Shown: positions 47,720-55,838, counted from the stretch's first letter. The stretch: 64,000 nt of DNA from Chrysogorgia sp. JL179-B06 (GCA_035772405.1 JAYKKM010000040.1:768001-832000); one strand, 5' to 3'. Numbers and translations are program-made. Notes: generated from the letters alone by a model not told the origin.

Positions 47720-47925
47720 TAAGAAATACTAAAATAACGATTTTCGCTAAATTTAAAGCTAGAATGTGTCGTTTCATCATTTTCACGTCTTTAAAAAGTG
47801 GAGAATGTCGTTTCAACGTTTTCGCGTATTTAAAAAAAGGCATAGTGTGCCACTTCAACGTTTTCACACATTTAAAAAAGTAGAAGGTGTCATTTCAACA
47901 TTTTTACATTTTTGTTCAACAAACT
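47720..47925. repeat. ~40-bp tandem repeats at left end of Polinton
   Basis: Five degenerate units with the consensus GAATGTCGTTTCAACGTTTT, CACGTATTTAAAAAAG. Polintons commonly carry short tandem repeats inside their terminal inverted repeats, so this probably lies within the left terminus. The exact end was not located; a candidate start is the AG at 47679 (AGTCAATCTAAACACCCC), because Polinton ends often begin with AG. Confidence 0.6.
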
Positions 47926-48067
47926 ACCGACACGTTCCACTGTTGTCTCACAAATTCACGCGCGAAAAAAAACCACCAGATTTTGGTTCTAGTGGTGATG
48001 TTTATCCAAATGGATAGCGAAATGGTGCTCTTTTGATTGGTCAACAAATAGCCGGTTGTTTTGCAAA

Positions 48068-51000
48068 TTAGTCCGTTTGCTCACTGTTTTCAATGTTTTT
48101 GTGGCCATACGCGTAGGAGTCGACACCATTTTTTAAGAGGTATCGTTTATCGTCAAAACAGGATAACGACACTTTATTAATTTCGTAGCTACCTAGCTGA
48201 TGTTTGACACTTCTAATGGTCTTCATTGTGTGTCGCAACTGTTTCTGCTCAAGTAACACACTTTTATAATCTTCGTGTCTGATTACTTTTTTAATTATAT
48301 TTTTTCTAATACCTTTAGCGGTTTTCCCACCGCCTCCACCCTCTTTCAAATAGCTGTACATTTTACTGCGCAACCCGACGAACTCAACAATTGGCGTTCC
48401 AGCGCACTCGTCCTTCATCTTCCCAATAACTTTCTTATTCTCTCTAAAAAAGAATGGGCTGTCTGCGGGATAGTCGCTATTGTCAAACTTTTCGCACTCC
48501 ATCATAAAGTCGGAATAAACGTCGTCAGTTTTGATTGAGTACAACAGACTGTCAGTGTCAGTGAAGTGCAATCTACAGGTGTCGCTAGAGTACTTTTTCA
48601 TAATATAATTGTAGTGAAAATTGTACATCAGCGTTTTACTCAAGTCTAGTATGCACATACCCACATATGCAGGTCTATTTAGTGTCAACGTTTCTTTAAC
48701 CTTATGGACAGCGACTAAGTTCTCGCTAAATATTTTGCAAGACACGAACGTCGGCTTCGAGACAAGCTTTTCTAATTTCTTCGCAGTGGTCACTAATCTT
48801 ACGTCCACACGCTTCCTCAAGTTTTCCATCGTTTTTCCGAACACACTGTTGTTCATCAACTTGAAGAAGTCCTTCTCAAAAGCGTTCTTAGCCGCAGTTC
48901 TTTTGACTGTGTTAAAGTCGATGTACTTGCCTAGCCACTTGGACTGGTCAAACTGCAGGACCCTATGAATCTTATTGATTTTTAATCCAAGATCCATGTA
49001 CAACTGCAGATTTCCGTAGTGACACACATACTTTTTTTTGTCCATCAAATTAGTCACCAGCTTCTTTACACCACCAACACTCACGTTAAACTTATTTTTG
49101 ATTTTCGTGCAGTACTCCGACAACATGTCAACGGTTATCTCCATCTTCTCAGGAGCCAACGGGTAGTCGTTGTGTAGGTCATGCAAATGGTCTGGATACT
49201 CCAAGTCGACTTCAAGCAGTAAACCCTTTTTGCTATTGTTGTGATAGTCGTGCAGATTAACTTTTTCTATTTCTTTCTCAGTCAACCACTTGAAGCCGCC
49301 CGTGGGTAGACTTCGACTCATCGCCCACCCATACAAATTGTTGGCGTCAAGGTACATCAAATACTTCGACTCTTGCTCTTTGTCATACCCTTCCATATAC
49401 TTATTATTCGCCACGCCATGTCTGTTGCATATGTAGCTCACACCACCTCGCATACCTAATTCTACGAACTGGAACATGTCGATGTCGGACAATAACTCAA
49501 GCTCCACTCCAGTCATCTTCAGCATGGCATCCCAAGCCAATCCAGGCGACGTGAAATAGTGACACGGGTCTAATTTATACTCACGATGGCACGTCTTTCT
49601 AAAGTTCTCAAAAACGTCGGCAAGCAAGAGCACGTCGCTTTTCAAATACAGGTCGTGGTACCCACCCATATTTTTAACGTCGAAGTAGTCCCACACATCG
49701 ATGGCACGCTCGTGCATTTCTTCCGTAATGTGCTCATCGTTCAGAACGCTGTAGAAATCATTTTTGGAGGGTAGCTCGCATTCGTTGAATTTATCAAAGG
49801 AGTCCATATAATCGTAGGGGTAGACTCCCTTTCTTGTCATAAGTGCTAACCCTGTTTCATGAAACACTTCTGACGTGTATTTGAAAGCGTCCCTTGGTAG
49901 GTTCTTCACCAAGTTGTCTAGACCACTACTCATGAACTGAAAGCTGTCCAAAAATACCAAGTTTTTCCCAAGCATGAACGCCATGTACTTCTCCATGTTG
50001 TTTGGTATCACATTTATGTCTTGACCAAACTTGCCAATCTCCTGCATAATGAAATGGCTATCGTAGCCGCGTAAGTTATGAAAGATCACAGGGATTTTGT
50101 CAGTCAATCTAAAGTTCACATTACAGTCACGATGCGCGGACCCTCTATACTTACCTGACGCGTGACAGTGGTCTCTCACTCTAACGTCAGCGCCAGTGTA
50201 CTCAACGCTGCAAATATGGCAACTCTTAGCCTCGTCGAAATTCTTCTTATCGTCGTCAGTCAGCACCATTTCTTTGTTAAAGTGACTTTCAGATGTTTCT
50301 TTACAATATTCAACAATTTCTAACATCTCCCCAATGAACTTATTAACTGCGTTTTCACCGCGATACACTTTTACTGGCTTACTGTACTCGTTGTCGTAGC
50401 AACAAACTAATTTATACCCATAACCACAGTCAACGTGTCTCTGGTAGGCATTTGTGTAGCTACACTCGCTTGACAGTCTTGTTGTGTGCACCTTCTGTGT
50501 GATAGCCTCGAAGTCTGCATACACCACAAATGGTACATTTAATTGTCTGCTAAAATTCTCGTATTTCACTTTCGCACCTTTTTGCGGCATTTTAATAGCT
50601 TGCTTCCCATTGATGATCAAACATACTTCAATGTGGCTTTCAAGCACGTCCTCTCGGGTGAAGCACTGCAAACAATACCTACAAAAGTGCTTTCTCGCCT
50701 CATGCTTTGTTTGCCGGTGCATGAATTTATTAAAATCGCGAATGTAGACGTAGTGCTTGTTACCTACGTCATTAGTTATCAACAGTAGGTCCATGTGGTC
50801 AGGGCGCGCCTCCTTAGAAACGTACACAGGGAACGGCTGCTTATTTTCATACCCAAAAACATTTATGCTAATATCGTTCACCTTTTCGATCTTGTTGTAG
50901 TCTTTGAGTGTGACTGGGAAGTCGATTCCGTCATAATTCAGCTCACTGACATGCCTAGCGTACTTCGACGTTCTATCAGAGTTTTTTCCAGCAGGGAATT

Positions 51001-51673
51001 TATGTGCGAGGTGACACCATCTAAAGCACTCGTTGTCATCACCGTTATTTACGTTTATCAAACCCTTCTTACTGTTACGCAACTCCTTTGGCAACGCAAT
51101 GTAGCTACTCCCACGCAGAGGTCTGTAAATAGCGATATTGACGTAGTGCGCATCTATTTTGTCGATAGTCCATCCAGACCCCTCAGATAACCACCCAGCT
51201 ATCCGCGTCAAAATCTGCTCCGACCCACGATTGGCGACACCCTCGATGTCGTGTTCATTAATGACGACGAACGTTTCGCTGTTAAAGTAGGCAGTTTTGT
51301 ACGTGGTCTTATTGAGTTCTAAAACTTTCTCAAAAGTGACCTTGACTGTCTCTACCACTTTCATTCCGTTGGTCTCACCTAGTTCACGTCTCAAAAGGTT
51401 GATGACAGCGCTTCTACTACCATTCACCTGATTGATGTCTCTATCGTTAACCACCTCAACCCCATAGGACCTTGTGAACCCTCTCAGTGCTTGACCCAAC
51501 AGCCGTGGGCTATGGTCTTCAACTGTGGGTTGTGCCTCCTGGTTTCTGACAAGACGGTTGTGTGTCCGACTACCAACGTTAACTCGCCTGTTTGTCAGCG
51601 GGTTAATAGTACTGACATTTGTCGTGTCGCTAAAAACACCGTCCTCTAACAAGTCGATTGTAGACTCGCCCAT
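48068..51673 (-). CDS. Protein-primed family B DNA polymerase (pPolB)
   Basis: 1201 aa, ATG at 51673. The first 45 residues hold an NPLTNRR...NRLV motif. A C2H2/C2HC-type zinc finger (FCRYCLQCF, HIEVC) is at about 330-351. The exonuclease motif DFE is at 387-389 and NLRGYDSHF at about 533-541. Between them sits an HNH/endonuclease VII-like zinc module (CHICSVEY, RVRDHCHASGKYRG, AHRDCN) at 485-519. Polymerase motifs follow: YLDANNLYGWAM at about 774-785, MNNSVFGKTMEN at about 940-951 and the catalytic TDTDS at 1038-1042. This is the replication enzyme of Polintons and adintoviruses, expected to start from a terminal protein. All catalytic motifs are present and no stop interrupts the frame. 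The start is overlapped by a 41-codon ORF in another frame. Confidence 0.95.
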   Translation of the reverse strand: MGESTIDLLEDGVFSDTTNVSTINPLTNRRVNVGSRTHNRLVRNQEAQPTVEDHSPRLLGQALRGFTRSYGVEVVNDRDINQVNGSRSAVINLLRRELGETNGMKVVETVKVTFEKVLELNKTTYKTAYFNSETFVVINEHDIEGVANRGSEQILTRIAGWLSEGSGWTIDKIDAHYVNIAIYRPLRGSSYIALPKELRNSKKGLINVNNGDDNECFRWCHLAHKFPAGKNSDRTSKYARHVSELNYDGIDFPVTLKDYNKIEKVNDISINVFGYENKQPFPVYVSKEARPDHMDLLLITNDVGNKHYVYIRDFNKFMHRQTKHEARKHFCRYCLQCFTREDVLESHIEVCLIINGKQAIKMPQKGAKVKYENFSRQLNVPFVVYADFEAITQKVHTTRLSSECSYTNAYQRHVDCGYGYKLVCCYDNEYSKPVKVYRGENAVNKFIGEMLEIVEYCKETSESHFNKEMVLTDDDKKNFDEAKSCHICSVEYTGADVRVRDHCHASGKYRGSAHRDCNVNFRLTDKIPVIFHNLRGYDSHFIMQEIGKFGQDINVIPNNMEKYMAFMLGKNLVFLDSFQFMSSGLDNLVKNLPRDAFKYTSEVFHETGLALMTRKGVYPYDYMDSFDKFNECELPSKNDFYSVLNDEHITEEMHERAIDVWDYFDVKNMGGYHDLYLKSDVLLLADVFENFRKTCHREYKLDPCHYFTSPGLAWDAMLKMTGVELELLSDIDMFQFVELGMRGGVSYICNRHGVANNKYMEGYDKEQESKYLMYLDANNLYGWAMSRSLPTGGFKWLTEKEIEKVNLHDYHNNSKKGLLLEVDLEYPDHLHDLHNDYPLAPEKMEITVDMLSEYCTKIKNKFNVSVGGVKKLVTNLMDKKKYVCHYGNLQLYMDLGLKINKIHRVLQFDQSKWLGKYIDFNTVKRTAAKNAFEKDFFKLMNNSVFGKTMENLRKRVDVRLVTTAKKLEKLVSKPTFVSCKIFSENLVAVHKVKETLTLNRPAYVGMCILDLSKTLMYNFHYNYIMKKYSSDTCRLHFTDTDSLLYSIKTDDVYSDFMMECEKFDNSDYPADSPFFFRENKKVIGKMKDECAGTPIVEFVGLRSKMYSYLKEGGGGGKTAKGIRKNIIKKVIRHEDYKSVLLEQKQLRHTMKTIRSVKHQLGSYEINKVSLSCFDDKRYLLKNGVDSYAYGHKNIENSEQTD

Positions 51674-51755
51674 GAACGTTGACTGCTCTACCTGTTAGTG
51701 GATTTACAACGGCTGCACCATTTCTAACAAGTGAGTTTTCTGTGACGTCACCCAT
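51630..51755 (-). CDS. 41-aa NPLTGR-motif ORF overlapping the polymerase start
   Basis: ATG at 51755 overlaps the stop of the upstream zinc-ribbon gene (51748-51750), a typical coupled arrangement. The stop at 51630-51632 lies 44 bases inside the polymerase gene. The peptide carries NPLTGRAVNVHG and YNRLVR. The same pattern (NPLTNRRVNVGS, HNRLVR) lies just downstream in the polymerase N-terminus in a different frame. The pattern resembles the NPxTGR...L motif found repeatedly in proteins of large DNA viruses. It may be a real small gene, the decayed start of a once longer polymerase N-terminus, or be joined to it by +1 slippage. Protein-level evidence is absent. Confidence 0.5.
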   Translation of the reverse strand: MGDVTENSLVRNGAAVVNPLTGRAVNVHGRVYNRLVRGRCF

Positions 51756-52329
51756 GGCTTCTATATACTACACTTGTTTTTTTCCTAGACCACTCGTCGT
51801 AGTAATTGTCACCACTTTCACACCATCCCAGCTTTGGGTACACCACCCCAAACAGATTGTTATCAAACAAGTCTTTCACCTTCCCGTCTTTGAGGTCTGA
51901 CACCTTCTTGAGTGTCTCAACTCGTCTTCTATGACACAACCTAATAATGTAGTACCCATATCTGCTGACATTTCTACCCTTGATCAAATTGCATGAGTGC
52001 AGCACATTGACAACTTTCAGGAAGTCCTCTTTTATCAACTCAAGGTGCTCATACTTCACAACGTTCCGTAGTCTCCTCCCCATCCACCAAGACCGTTTGT
52101 GAACGCTTTTTAACCGAGTGAGTCTCATGTCGCTGTAACTCTGAGTGTAGCCCCATTCGGTGTCGCCACACTTTGGACATGCGTACCCACCACAGTCAGT
52201 CACATGTTTCACAACGTCACAATCCGAGCAGTAGTAAAGCCTGAAGGTGCCTCCACACTCAATTTGCGTCTCATTCGCGATTTCGTCAATTGTTAAGCCA
52301 TAACTCATCTGCCTCATAAGTTTGTCCAT
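51748..52329 (-). CDS. Zinc-ribbon protein, VLTF3-like late transcription factor candidate
   Basis: 193 aa, ATG at 52329. Two CxxC pairs (CSDC at 34-37, CPKC at 51-54) form a zinc ribbon, followed by an aromatic-rich helical region (HKRSWWMGRRLRN, YGYYIIRLCHRRR). This order, a zinc ribbon followed by a helical C-terminal domain, is that of the poxvirus-type late transcription factor VLTF3 found across nucleocytoplasmic large DNA viruses and in some Polintons. If correct it would switch on late (virion) genes. Similarity is by motif layout only, so the call is tentative. It lies between the polymerase and the small membrane-protein genes, in the same strand block. Confidence 0.45.
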   Translation of the reverse strand: MDKLMRQMSYGLTIDEIANETQIECGGTFRLYYCSDCDVVKHVTDCGGYACPKCGDTEWGYTQSYSDMRLTRLKSVHKRSWWMGRRLRNVVKYEHLELIKEDFLKVVNVLHSCNLIKGRNVSRYGYYIIRLCHRRRVETLKKVSDLKDGKVKDLFDNNLFGVVYPKLGWCESGDNYYDEWSRKKTSVVYRSHG

Positions 52330-52353
52330 CGCTTATACTACTCCAACATTTTT

Positions 52354-52776
52354 TTATTGAGTTAGCACCCACACTACTATTCCACTACCCAAACCTAGCG
52401 CGCTAACAAACAACAATTGGTATTCCTTCATTTCCGCACTCGGTTGATAGTAATCCGCAATCTTCGGGGAGTCATCAGTGAACACTCGTCCGCTGTACTG
52501 AATAGTCATTACGCTTCTAAGTTCTTCCAACGCGTGGTTTGTGTCATTGATGTCAGCATTAGCATCAGAGAGCTGTTGTCGCAAACGCTGAATCTGATCT
52601 TTTTTAGCGACTTCATTTTCATACCACACTTCTTTCGCACTGGCTAACTGTTCCAACGCATGGTTGTGTCTTTTCATCTCAGCTTCATAGCCTGTGTGAT
52701 TAAACTTTGAAAACATAAAGCCAGCGCCTGCAAAAGCCACTGCATTAAATATCCCTCCAGCCACGACACTCACCAT
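52354..52776 (-). CDS. Small virion-type membrane protein with coiled coil
   Basis: 140 aa, ATG at 52776. An N-terminal hydrophobic segment (VVAGGIFNAVAFAGAGFMF) and a C-terminal one (LLFVSALGLGSGIVVWVL) enclose a polar, Asn/Glu/Gln-rich coiled coil (residues about 30-95). The two ends would place the coil on one side of a membrane. No family is recognised; its position beside other small membrane proteins of the element suggests a virion or assembly role. Confidence 0.65.
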   Translation of the reverse strand: MVSVVAGGIFNAVAFAGAGFMFSKFNHTGYEAEMKRHNHALEQLASAKEVWYENEVAKKDQIQRLRQQLSDANADINDTNHALEELRSVMTIQYSGRVFTDDSPKIADYYQPSAEMKEYQLLFVSALGLGSGIVVWVLTQ

Positions 52777-52780
52777 TAAC

Positions 52781-53023
52781 TTACGTTGATTTGAATGGAT
52801 CTGTCGGTATCCACTTTTTCGATTGCATCCATTTCACTAACAGCGTTCCTGCACCAACAGCTGCAGCAAGTTTCACTGTACCTTTCACTGTCTCTGGTGT
52901 TCCCAATGGTTCTCCCAAAGCCTTTTTAGAAATCATACTCACTGCCACAGCACCAGTCGTGACAAGTAGCGCGTCGTACAATTCGTTCATAAGTTCTTTT
53001 CGATCGATCGCAGCCATATACAT
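52781..53023 (-). CDS. Small hydrophobic protein
   Basis: 80 aa, ATG at 53023 (a second ATG two codons later). Two moderately hydrophobic segments (ALLVTTGAVAVSMIS, VKLAAAVGAGTLLVKWM) separated by a Gly/Pro loop. The stop is 5 bases from the next start. No family is recognised; probably a membrane-associated virion component. Confidence 0.6.
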   Translation of the reverse strand: MYMAAIDRKELMNELYDALLVTTGAVAVSMISKKALGEPLGTPETVKGTVKLAAAVGAGTLLVKWMQSKKWIPTDPFKST

Positions 53024-53038
53024 TGTCGTGTGTTTTGT

Positions 53039-53383
53039 TCAAGAATCAAATGTGTCTAACGCTGGACGACAAGCTCTACGATTTTCTGACGCGCTAACCA
53101 CAGTACTCACAGGCTCCAGTTGCGTTTCTTTTTCACTGCTAATTGTGTACCACAACGAAGCAGCAGCAATGATAACACCAAGTGTTCCAACAATGTAACC
53201 GTAGCTCCACTCACCACCCTGTTCTTCATTGACTATCATTTCACGCATTTTCTTTTCTTTCGCAGCTTTCGATATCTCAGCCAACTTTTTACCAGCAGCG
53301 ACGCGCTTTGGGTCCTTCACCTTAACACTTTTCACATCAGCTGTGATCTTAGCTTCGACAGCCGTCTGTGAGTCTTCAACCAT
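53039..53383 (-). CDS. Small basic membrane protein
   Basis: 114 aa, ATG at 53383. The lysine-rich N-terminal half (VKDPKRVAAGKKLAEISKAA) is probably helical, followed by one transmembrane segment (YGYIVGTLGVIIAAASLWYT at about 61-80) and a short tail. It is first in the minus-strand block that ends with the polymerase. The plus-strand block starts 132 bases away, so the intervening DNA must hold both promoters. Confidence 0.6.
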   Translation of the reverse strand: MVEDSQTAVEAKITADVKSVKVKDPKRVAAGKKLAEISKAAKEKKMREMIVNEEQGGEWSYGYIVGTLGVIIAAASLWYTISSEKETQLEPVSTVVSASENRRACRPALDTFDS

Positions 53384-53515
53384 CTAATACACTATCACGT
53401 GTTATCTTACTCACAGTTGACCTCACAGGTGTCTCACAGTTGACCTCACAGGTGTCTCACAGTTCCAGACCAAAACGCACTAAAAAATTAGGATTTTTTC
53501 TGAGAGTATAACATA
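53384..53515. promoter_or_regulatory. Divergent intergenic region with tandem GTTGACCTCACAGGTGTCTC units
   Basis: 132 bases between divergently oriented gene blocks. It contains two perfect copies and a partial third of CACAGTTGACCTCACAGGTGTCT (23 bases) and ends with an A/T stretch (GAGAGTATAACATA) next to the plus-strand ATG. The repeats could be regulatory sites; this is inferred from position. Confidence 0.45.
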
Positions 53516-54250
53516 ATGACTCAAGCCCGAGAAATCAGCGAAGAAGATATTGCCAACATGTTGAGAACAGCCTTTATCAGTGTGCCCACCCTACAAGGCG
53601 CCTCTGGACCTATCGTCTTAAACGAGTACTTCTCAACATACACAATGTTCGACCCCGACCCTGAAGGACCACCAAAACGGCTTGGCTCTCAGATCCGCCA
53701 TACGAGGTATCTTCTCGACGCTTGGATCGATCTTCGAGAAGACAGAGCCAACGAGCTTGCTGGTGTGTTAGCTGACATAATCCCTGTGTGGTGTTACTCA
53801 CCATTCAAATACCTTATGTTAGCGAGTGACGTCTACTTGAACAACCCTAGTGGGTCCACAGCTACATTACTCGGTAATTCCCTCCAAGTGTTCTTAGCGA
53901 CCCTTCTATGGAAACCATGCCCAACCAAAGCCAAAGCGTGGCTAGATCTCGCCGCAAACCGCGACGTTCACGTTTGCAAGGTTGGGTGTAATGAGATACT
54001 GGGTGCGGACGATATCAGGGACCACGTACTCTCACCCGCCCACAGACACTTTGCGAGAAATAAAAACGTGTACACCTGTTACCCATGCGGTGTGGCCACC
54101 AACGACCCACTGCATCGCTTGAGACATGAGAGCTCGAAGACTCATCTTGAAAACTTAGAGCTCCAGCGGATATTTAACAACGAACAACAGTTGCCGCGAG
54201 AGGGGAGAGCATTTCTCTGGAGGTATAGTAACCATGAAGAAAGTCGGTAG
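53516..54250 (+). CDS. Unknown protein with two C-terminal zinc-finger-like motifs
   Basis: 244 aa, ATG at 53516. The first 150 residues are a helical, unrecognised domain (IPVWCYSPFKYLMLASDVYL). The C-terminal third carries two Cys/His clusters: CKVGC followed by an HVLSPAHRH segment, and CYPCG followed by HRLRHESSKTH. The second resembles the C2H2 finger of U1/matrin-type RNA-binding proteins. The end of the gene overlaps the start of the thymidine kinase gene by 17 bases, so the two are probably co-expressed. No function can be named. Confidence 0.65.
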   Translation: MTQAREISEEDIANMLRTAFISVPTLQGASGPIVLNEYFSTYTMFDPDPEGPPKRLGSQIRHTRYLLDAWIDLREDRANELAGVLADIIPVWCYSPFKYLMLASDVYLNNPSGSTATLLGNSLQVFLATLLWKPCPTKAKAWLDLAANRDVHVCKVGCNEILGADDIRDHVLSPAHRHFARNKNVYTCYPCGVATNDPLHRLRHESSKTHLENLELQRIFNNEQQLPREGRAFLWRYSNHEESR

Positions 54251-54806
54251 ACTAGAAATCGTGATTGGTCCCATGTTTGCAGGAAAAACAACAGAGACTC
54301 TTCGTAGGTTAATCACGTTAAGTAAGTCGGGGCTCAAAGTCCTGTACATGAACAACGCAGGCGACACCAGACGAACTGACCACGCGTTCTCCACACATCG
54401 TCAGACCATTGTTGTTGGATCAGACAGTTTACCTGCGAAGTTAATCACCAACCTTCCGAGTCCTCCCGAGATAGTCGATTATGACGTCATCGGAATTGAT
54501 GAGGGCCATTGGTACTCTGATCTACTCCCAGTTATTCACGAATACATTAAAGCCGGCATTCATGTTATTATTTGTGGTCTCGTAACAACGGAGCACTTAA
54601 AAAGACTTGGTGAACTTGACACGTTGTTCCCAATGGCAGACGACATCACATTTCTAAAAGCGTATTGCGCCGTTTGTCGCGACACTTACGGAACAACTGT
54701 TGAAGCGCCATTCAATTGGAGATACAACCCGGGACCATCATTCGTTGGTGGTGCTGAGCAATATCGCGCAGTGTGCAGACGTCATCATCCTTCCACACAA
54801 AATTAA
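54234..54806 (+). CDS. tk: Thymidine kinase (type II, TK1-like)
   Basis: 190 aa, ATG at 54234. The P-loop GPMFAGKTT is at 12-20, the Walker B-type IGIDEGHWY block follows in mid-protein, and the zinc-binding lasso is marked by CAVC and YRAVCRRHH. These are the signatures of the TK1-like family used by poxviruses, other large DNA viruses and cells to phosphorylate thymidine with ATP. Length fits viral members. It supplies dTMP for DNA synthesis in non-dividing cells. Thymidine kinase is not a core Polinton gene, so this looks like acquired cargo. The plus-strand block ends here; the gene to the right converges on it. Confidence 0.92.
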   Translation: MKKVGRLEIVIGPMFAGKTTETLRRLITLSKSGLKVLYMNNAGDTRRTDHAFSTHRQTIVVGSDSLPAKLITNLPSPPEIVDYDVIGIDEGHWYSDLLPVIHEYIKAGIHVIICGLVTTEHLKRLGELDTLFPMADDITFLKAYCAVCRDTYGTTVEAPFNWRYNPGPSFVGGAEQYRAVCRRHHPSTQN

Positions 54807-55040
54807 GGGTGTTCTCGGATACCCCACTTTTTAAATTTAGACATTGGTCACATGAAGCGTCCAATGTCACAGAAACATTTTTTCACACAGTGGTCAGAAG
54901 GTTTGTGAAATAAATAGAGAAATCTTCGCAGACATTTTTTACTGAGTTAAAAACGTCTTTAAAAAATGCTAGAGCAGTTGTCACTTCAGACGTCGTCTCA
55001 ACAACGAGAACGAGCGCTAATTCGACTCATTACTCGCTGT
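54807..55040. other. Convergent intergenic region
   Basis: 234 bases between the ends of the kinase gene and the BRO/nuclease gene. Both transcripts must terminate here. AATAAA is visible on the plus strand at 54911. A 40-codon plus-strand ORF at 54968 has no support. Confidence 0.5.
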
Positions 55041-55808
55041 CTAAAAAGTCTCTTTACAATAGCGTCTCTCGTGGTTACTCAACGCTGATTTATTTTTAAA
55101 TTTGCGAGGGCAGTGAGAGCATTGAAACCCAACGTCAAAGAGATATTTTATCACTGTGGTAATAGCGTCGTCATATGAGTCGCACAAGAGTGTTAGATAA
55201 CCAGCGGATTTATATCTGAGCAACAGAGACTCCTGCTCTTTGGACGTCTTGCCTGTGCCACCTGGATTCTTGAACTCAATCACGAGTCCGCTATGCTGTC
55301 GGTTTGCATTGGCAATAACTAAGTCAGGTGTTCCACGTTGGTAACCTTTTTTCCACGAATTTATTCTCTTCGCAGAAGTGTCTTGGTTCTCACCACAAGC
55401 GGCTATCAAAATAGCTTCTGGATAATATCTCCTAAGAAAACCAACAACTTTCGTATGAAGGTCGAACTCAGTGATCATTTTAAATTGATTGTGTTTGAGA
55501 CCAACGTCAGCTAAACTTTTTCTAACGCTTGGCAAGACCTCTGAGTGCACCCACCTTCCAAAGTGTTTCGCACGTTCCATTTTACTCGAGAACACCAATG
55601 AGTAGACCCCAAGTTCGTTGATAAACGAGGCTTGTTCCATCTTCATTTTGCAATCGGGTTCGACGTGGTCATTAACTGCGTCTTTTGGTCGAGCGTAACC
55701 TAGAGCACTTGCGACTTCTCTTGCTTTGAACCATATTTCACCGTTGTCCATGACCGTTGTGATTTGGTGACCATCAAAGTCGAATAATCGAAGCGCTGTG
55801 GAAGTCAT
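55041..55808 (-). CDS. BRO-N / VRR-NUC-type nuclease / C2H2 fusion protein
   Basis: 255 aa from the ATG at 55808 (a longer frame starts only with TTG). Residues about 5-95 are a BRO-N domain (EIWFKAREVASALGYARPKD, NELGVYSLVFSSKMERAKHF, WVHSEVLPSVRK), a DNA-binding fold common in baculoviruses, large DNA viruses and phages. About 120-225 is a PD-(D/E)XK nuclease of VRR-NUC type (RGTPDLVIANA, LVIEFKNPGGTGK, AGYLTLLCDSYDDA) with the PD...EFK catalytic pattern intact. A C2H2 finger (CSHCPRKFKNKSALSNHE) closes the protein. It is likely a sequence-targeted nuclease for replication, resolution or host DNA attack. Each domain is clear; the role is inferred. Confidence 0.85.
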   Translation of the reverse strand: MTSTALRLFDFDGHQITTVMDNGEIWFKAREVASALGYARPKDAVNDHVEPDCKMKMEQASFINELGVYSLVFSSKMERAKHFGRWVHSEVLPSVRKSLADVGLKHNQFKMITEFDLHTKVVGFLRRYYPEAILIAACGENQDTSAKRINSWKKGYQRGTPDLVIANANRQHSGLVIEFKNPGGTGKTSKEQESLLLRYKSAGYLTLLCDSYDDAITTVIKYLFDVGFQCSHCPRKFKNKSALSNHERRYCKETF

Positions 55809-55838
55809 CACTATATTATAGCCTCGCAAAAAAAAAGA

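Noticed and set aside
54968..55090. 40-codon plus-strand ORF between kinase and BRO gene
   Set aside because: Overlaps the end of the convergent gene and has no motif; chance ORF.
55809..55829. Longer start for the BRO/nuclease gene
   Set aside because: The extension begins with TTG; the first ATG at 55808 precedes the BRO-N domain properly.
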